Assembly (NCBI RefSeq): GCF_001724815.1
Contig: NZ_MEDO01000024.1
Coordinates: 1 to 47,396, forward strand
Direction: 5' to 3'
DNA from: Arenimonas sp. SCN 70-307
Lineage (GTDB): Bacteria > Pseudomonadota > Gammaproteobacteria > Xanthomonadales > Xanthomonadaceae
DNA: 47,396 bases
The position numbers were made by a program, and so were the translations under genes. Under the pieces are notes generated by a model. That model did no database searches and was not told the DNA's origin. It saw only the letters and a program-made list of their open reading frames with translations. Below are positions 45,281-47,396 of the stretch, one piece after another. Each line of letters begins with the position of its first letter. The first letter of the stretch is position 1.

Positions 45281-46602
45281 AGATGAAAGGTTACGCCGAT
45301 TACGAGGAATGCCGTCTTCCGTGGCTCGGTCGTTACCCCAGGCATTGGTCGCTAACAAAGACAAAGCGGGTCTGTAGCTTCACTACCGGGTGGACGCCGC
45401 CAACGGGAGATTCGGCAGCGTACGAAGGGGATTGCCCTTGGGCCAATATTTCGGACTTGGGGCAGCGAGTGATCCTCAATACTGCTAAGTCGATCAGTGC
45501 CAAGGCGGCAGAAGATCATGGTCTGGAGCTGATTCCGGCCGGCAGCTTGATGTTTAGCTTCAAGCTCTCGGTTGGCCAAGTGGCGTTTGCTGGTAAGCCG
45601 ATGTTCTCTAACGAGGCTATCGCGTCCTTCCGGGAGTCGGCTGATCTCGATTTGAGATTTTCGTACTACGCATTTCCGATTTTTCTTGTCGAGAATGCGG
45701 CCGAGAACATTTATGGCGCAAAGCTGCTAAACCAGTTCCTAATCAGGGAAGCGATATTCCCGCTGCCGCCAAAGCCTGAGCAAAGGCTCATAGCCGACTT
45801 CCTTGACCGAGAGGCCGCGAAAATAGACGCCCTCATCGACGAGCAGGAGCGCCTGCTCGCGCTGCTGGCGGAGAAGCGCCAGGCGGTCATCTCCCATGCA
45901 GTGACCAAGGGGCTAAATCCCGATGCACCGATGAAGGACTCCGGCGTTGCGTGGATGGGGCAGATCCCGGCGCATTGGCGAGTCGCGCCGTTGGCGCGAG
46001 TTTCCCGCGAGAGATGCGATGGTCCTTTTGGCTCAGGGATAAAGTCCTCACACTACACAGACCAAGGCGCACTTGTGGTCAGGCTTCAAAACATCCGCGC
46101 GGGTCGATTCAGGATGGGCGAGCCTGTGTATCTTGATCAGGAGTACTTTGAGTCCGAGCTGAAAGGCCATGCAGTTTTGAACGGCGATGTTTTGGTCGCC
46201 GGACTTGGTGACGACAACAACTTACTCGGTAGGGCTTGCGTTGCTCCGGCTAACCTCGGCCCGGCATTGGTGAAGGCAGATTGCTTTCGATTCCGCCTCC
46301 TTGATGACATGTGTCCTGAGTTCATCGCACATCAACTCTGTGCAGGCGCAGCATTCGATGCAGGCCAGTTGGCAACTGGTACAACAAGATCGAGGATTCC
46401 ATTGAGTGCGATGGCGGGCCGAATGGTTGCCTTTCCGCCAATGGATGAACAGAAAGCAATTAAAGTCCATATCGCAGGTTTGCTAAAGAAGTCGGATGAT
46501 CTTTGTTGTATGGCTGAGGCCGCCATTGCTCTTCTGCGTGAGCGCCGCGCAGCTCTAATCGCTACGACGGTTACCGGCCAAGTTGATGTGCGGGGAGTGT
46601 AG
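45277..46602 (+). CDS. hsdS: Type I restriction-modification specificity subunit
   Basis: 441 aa. Two target-recognition domains: the first begins [20 protein letters not shown] and the second [20 protein letters not shown], each followed by a conserved helix region ([40 protein letters not shown]). The central linker [20 protein letters not shown] is the usual coiled coil. It defines the DNA target of HsdM and HsdR. Lower GC in the recognition domains than in the linker fits domain swapping. hsdR is not in the window. Confidence 0.94.
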   Translation: MKMKGYADYEECRLPWLGRYPRHWSLTKTKRVCSFTTGWTPPTGDSAAYEGDCPWANISDLGQRVILNTAKSISAKAAEDHGLELIPAGSLMFSFKLSVGQVAFAGKPMFSNEAIASFRESADLDLRFSYYAFPIFLVENAAENIYGAKLLNQFLIREAIFPLPPKPEQRLIADFLDREAAKIDALIDEQERLLALLAEKRQAVISHAVTKGLNPDAPMKDSGVAWMGQIPAHWRVAPLARVSRERCDGPFGSGIKSSHYTDQGALVVRLQNIRAGRFRMGEPVYLDQEYFESELKGHAVLNGDVLVAGLGDDNNLLGRACVAPANLGPALVKADCFRFRLLDDMCPEFIAHQLCAGAAFDAGQLATGTTRSRIPLSAMAGRMVAFPPMDEQKAIKVHIAGLLKKSDDLCCMAEAAIALLRERRAALIATTVTGQVDVRGV

Positions 46603-46715
46603 TGTTGTATCGGAGTCATTACTTCTCGCCTTCGCTGGGGTGGTGTGGCTTCGTAGTCAGGAAGAAGTGCCTAGGTGTCGTAACCTGAGCGGGATTGCCG
46701 GGAACACCGAGTCCA

Positions 46716-47396
46716 GTGAGTAGCGACAATCGCGAAGATCCATGGATGCGGCTTGTGCCGGCGCTCTTTCGTGCGCTGGCGGATCCTGCATCCCGCGACG
46801 CGCTGCCTCGACCTGTCACCGGTTCCCTTGAAGAAGCCTGTGGTACCTGGGGTGCGTTGCACTACGCGTTCAACTGCTTCTTGGGGTGGCGTGATGTTCC
46901 TAAGGGCCTCGTGTGGTGGTACCGAGCTGGCAAGCCCGTCGAGGGGTCAGAGGTCCTCGCTCTAATCCGAGAGGTTTGGGGCCGGGACGACCTGATCGAC
47001 TACTACGCGGCTTGGGCTTGGAAGCCGGCATGCCAGTACTGGATGGTTCCCCAGGAGTTCGCTCCTCTGGACGGCCCCTCGCCGACAGAGCTTGCGAAAA
47101 ATTCTCACTGGCCTGACGAAGGCTGGTGGCGGGCCTTTATTCGCCGTGGAGCGGTCCACCACCACGACCCCTTTTATGGCGGGTCTGACGCCCTCCATCT
47201 CTCGGCGCATACGGGCCGAGAAGTCGGTGTCCCGTCCCAGGCCCCCGTCATCCACCTGGATGCCCCCGGCCGCCGCGGAGTGCTCATTACCGAGGGCCTG
47301 CAGCACTGGCTGGCCGATCTCGAGGCCCTGGGCCAAACGCTGCCCTCCCTGGGTGATCGGTCCTGGCGCATCGAGGTCTTTGATCGGCGCGTGGGG
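46716..47396 (+). CDS. Unrecognised gene, cut by the window edge
   Basis: Open for 227 codons to the window end. Possible starts are GTG 46716 (SSDNREDPWMRLVPALFRAL) or ATG 46746. The product is Trp-rich and acidic-basic mixed (YYAAWAWKPACQYW, PDEGWWRAFIRRGAVHHH), with the C-terminal visible part VIHLDAPGRRGVLITEGLQH. No family was recognised. Codon use is consistent with coding, and GC rises towards the edge. It follows hsdS by 113 bases, so it may be a cargo gene in the defence region. Confidence 0.6.
   Translation, partial: MSSDNREDPWMRLVPALFRALADPASRDALPRPVTGSLEEACGTWGALHYAFNCFLGWRDVPKGLVWWYRAGKPVEGSEVLALIREVWGRDDLIDYYAAWAWKPACQYWMVPQEFAPLDGPSPTELAKNSHWPDEGWWRAFIRRGAVHHHDPFYGGSDALHLSAHTGREVGVPSQAPVIHLDAPGRRGVLITEGLQHWLADLEALGQTLPSLGDRSWRIEVFDRRVG

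Larger units (their letters stand above)
36058..47396. mobile_element. Genomic island, left part (right end outside the window)
   Basis: After the ssb stop the sequence shifts to visibly lower GC and less biased codon use. It starts with a module of three tyrosine recombinases plus a small protein, followed by an XRE regulator, a broken gene, an SseB-like gene and a type I modification pair. The genes from 43436 on are again more GC-rich, suggesting a mosaic. Spacer 36058-36195 holds no gene; its only marked structure is a 6-bp hairpin. No direct repeat of the ssb 3' end was found in the window. Confidence 0.8.

Noticed and set aside
43181-45364. Minus-strand open frame of 727 codons opposite hsdM
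   Set aside because: Shadow of hsdM; low-complexity translation.
46962-47336. Minus-strand gene of 124 codons at the right edge
   Set aside because: Antisense to a longer plus-strand frame with better codon use; no motif.

Overview
The window looks like a high-GC gammaproteobacterial chromosome of the Xanthomonadaceae/Lysobacteraceae type. The evidence is a fused aspartate kinase-diaminopimelate decarboxylase followed by the MurL/MurD2 pair, a sufR-sufB-sufC-sufD-sufS operon, a gbsR-cydA-cydB operon, and short palindromic repeats at many gene ends. Genus and species cannot be fixed from this alone. No rRNA, tRNA or CRISPR array was seen.

Core part (1 to about 36,057; very GC-rich, tightly packed). 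From left to right: a TPR-sulfotransferase facing a TPR-aspartyl/asparaginyl hydroxylase; a methyltransferase; an M20 peptidase; a ComEA-like DNA-binding protein; a REP-associated transposase homologue whose catalytic residues look lost; a SET-domain protein overlapping a HutD-like protein; a Rieske ferredoxin and a GNAT acetyltransferase; the SUF iron-sulfur assembly operon with its Rrf2 regulator; a VIT1/CCC1-type metal transporter; a SET/post-SET protein; a large secreted DUF5916-like protein; a GbsR-type regulator coupled to cytochrome bd oxidase; a pilin-like protein; a second EF-G-like GTPase; OsmC and an alpha/beta hydrolase; a secreted amidohydrolase; a PhzF-like protein; the peptidoglycan precursor operon lysAC-murL-murD2; a secreted dienelactone hydrolase; a polyprenyl diphosphate synthase; and ssb.

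Inverted repeats mark this core. A GTAGGAGCGCC-type REP family occurs as pairs or halves (7809, 15823, 18163, 31034). A second family with conserved GGGGTCAGGTTCACTT arms and variable centres has four copies between 25,165 and 34,387. A third type forms a 26-bp inverted repeat behind sufS. Several of these supply the stop codons of neighbouring genes, and one REP pair sits in frame inside murL.

Island part (36,058 to the right edge). Base composition drops abruptly after ssb. Three tyrosine-recombinase genes plus a small coiled-coil gene form a translationally coupled four-gene unit, probably the mobility module of a genomic island. Behind it lie a small XRE regulator, a gene broken by a 19-bp duplication, an SseB-like gene, a type I methylase and specificity pair (hsdM, hsdS) with no hsdR in view, and an unrecognised gene cut by the window edge. 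The right end of the island and any attachment repeat lie outside the window.
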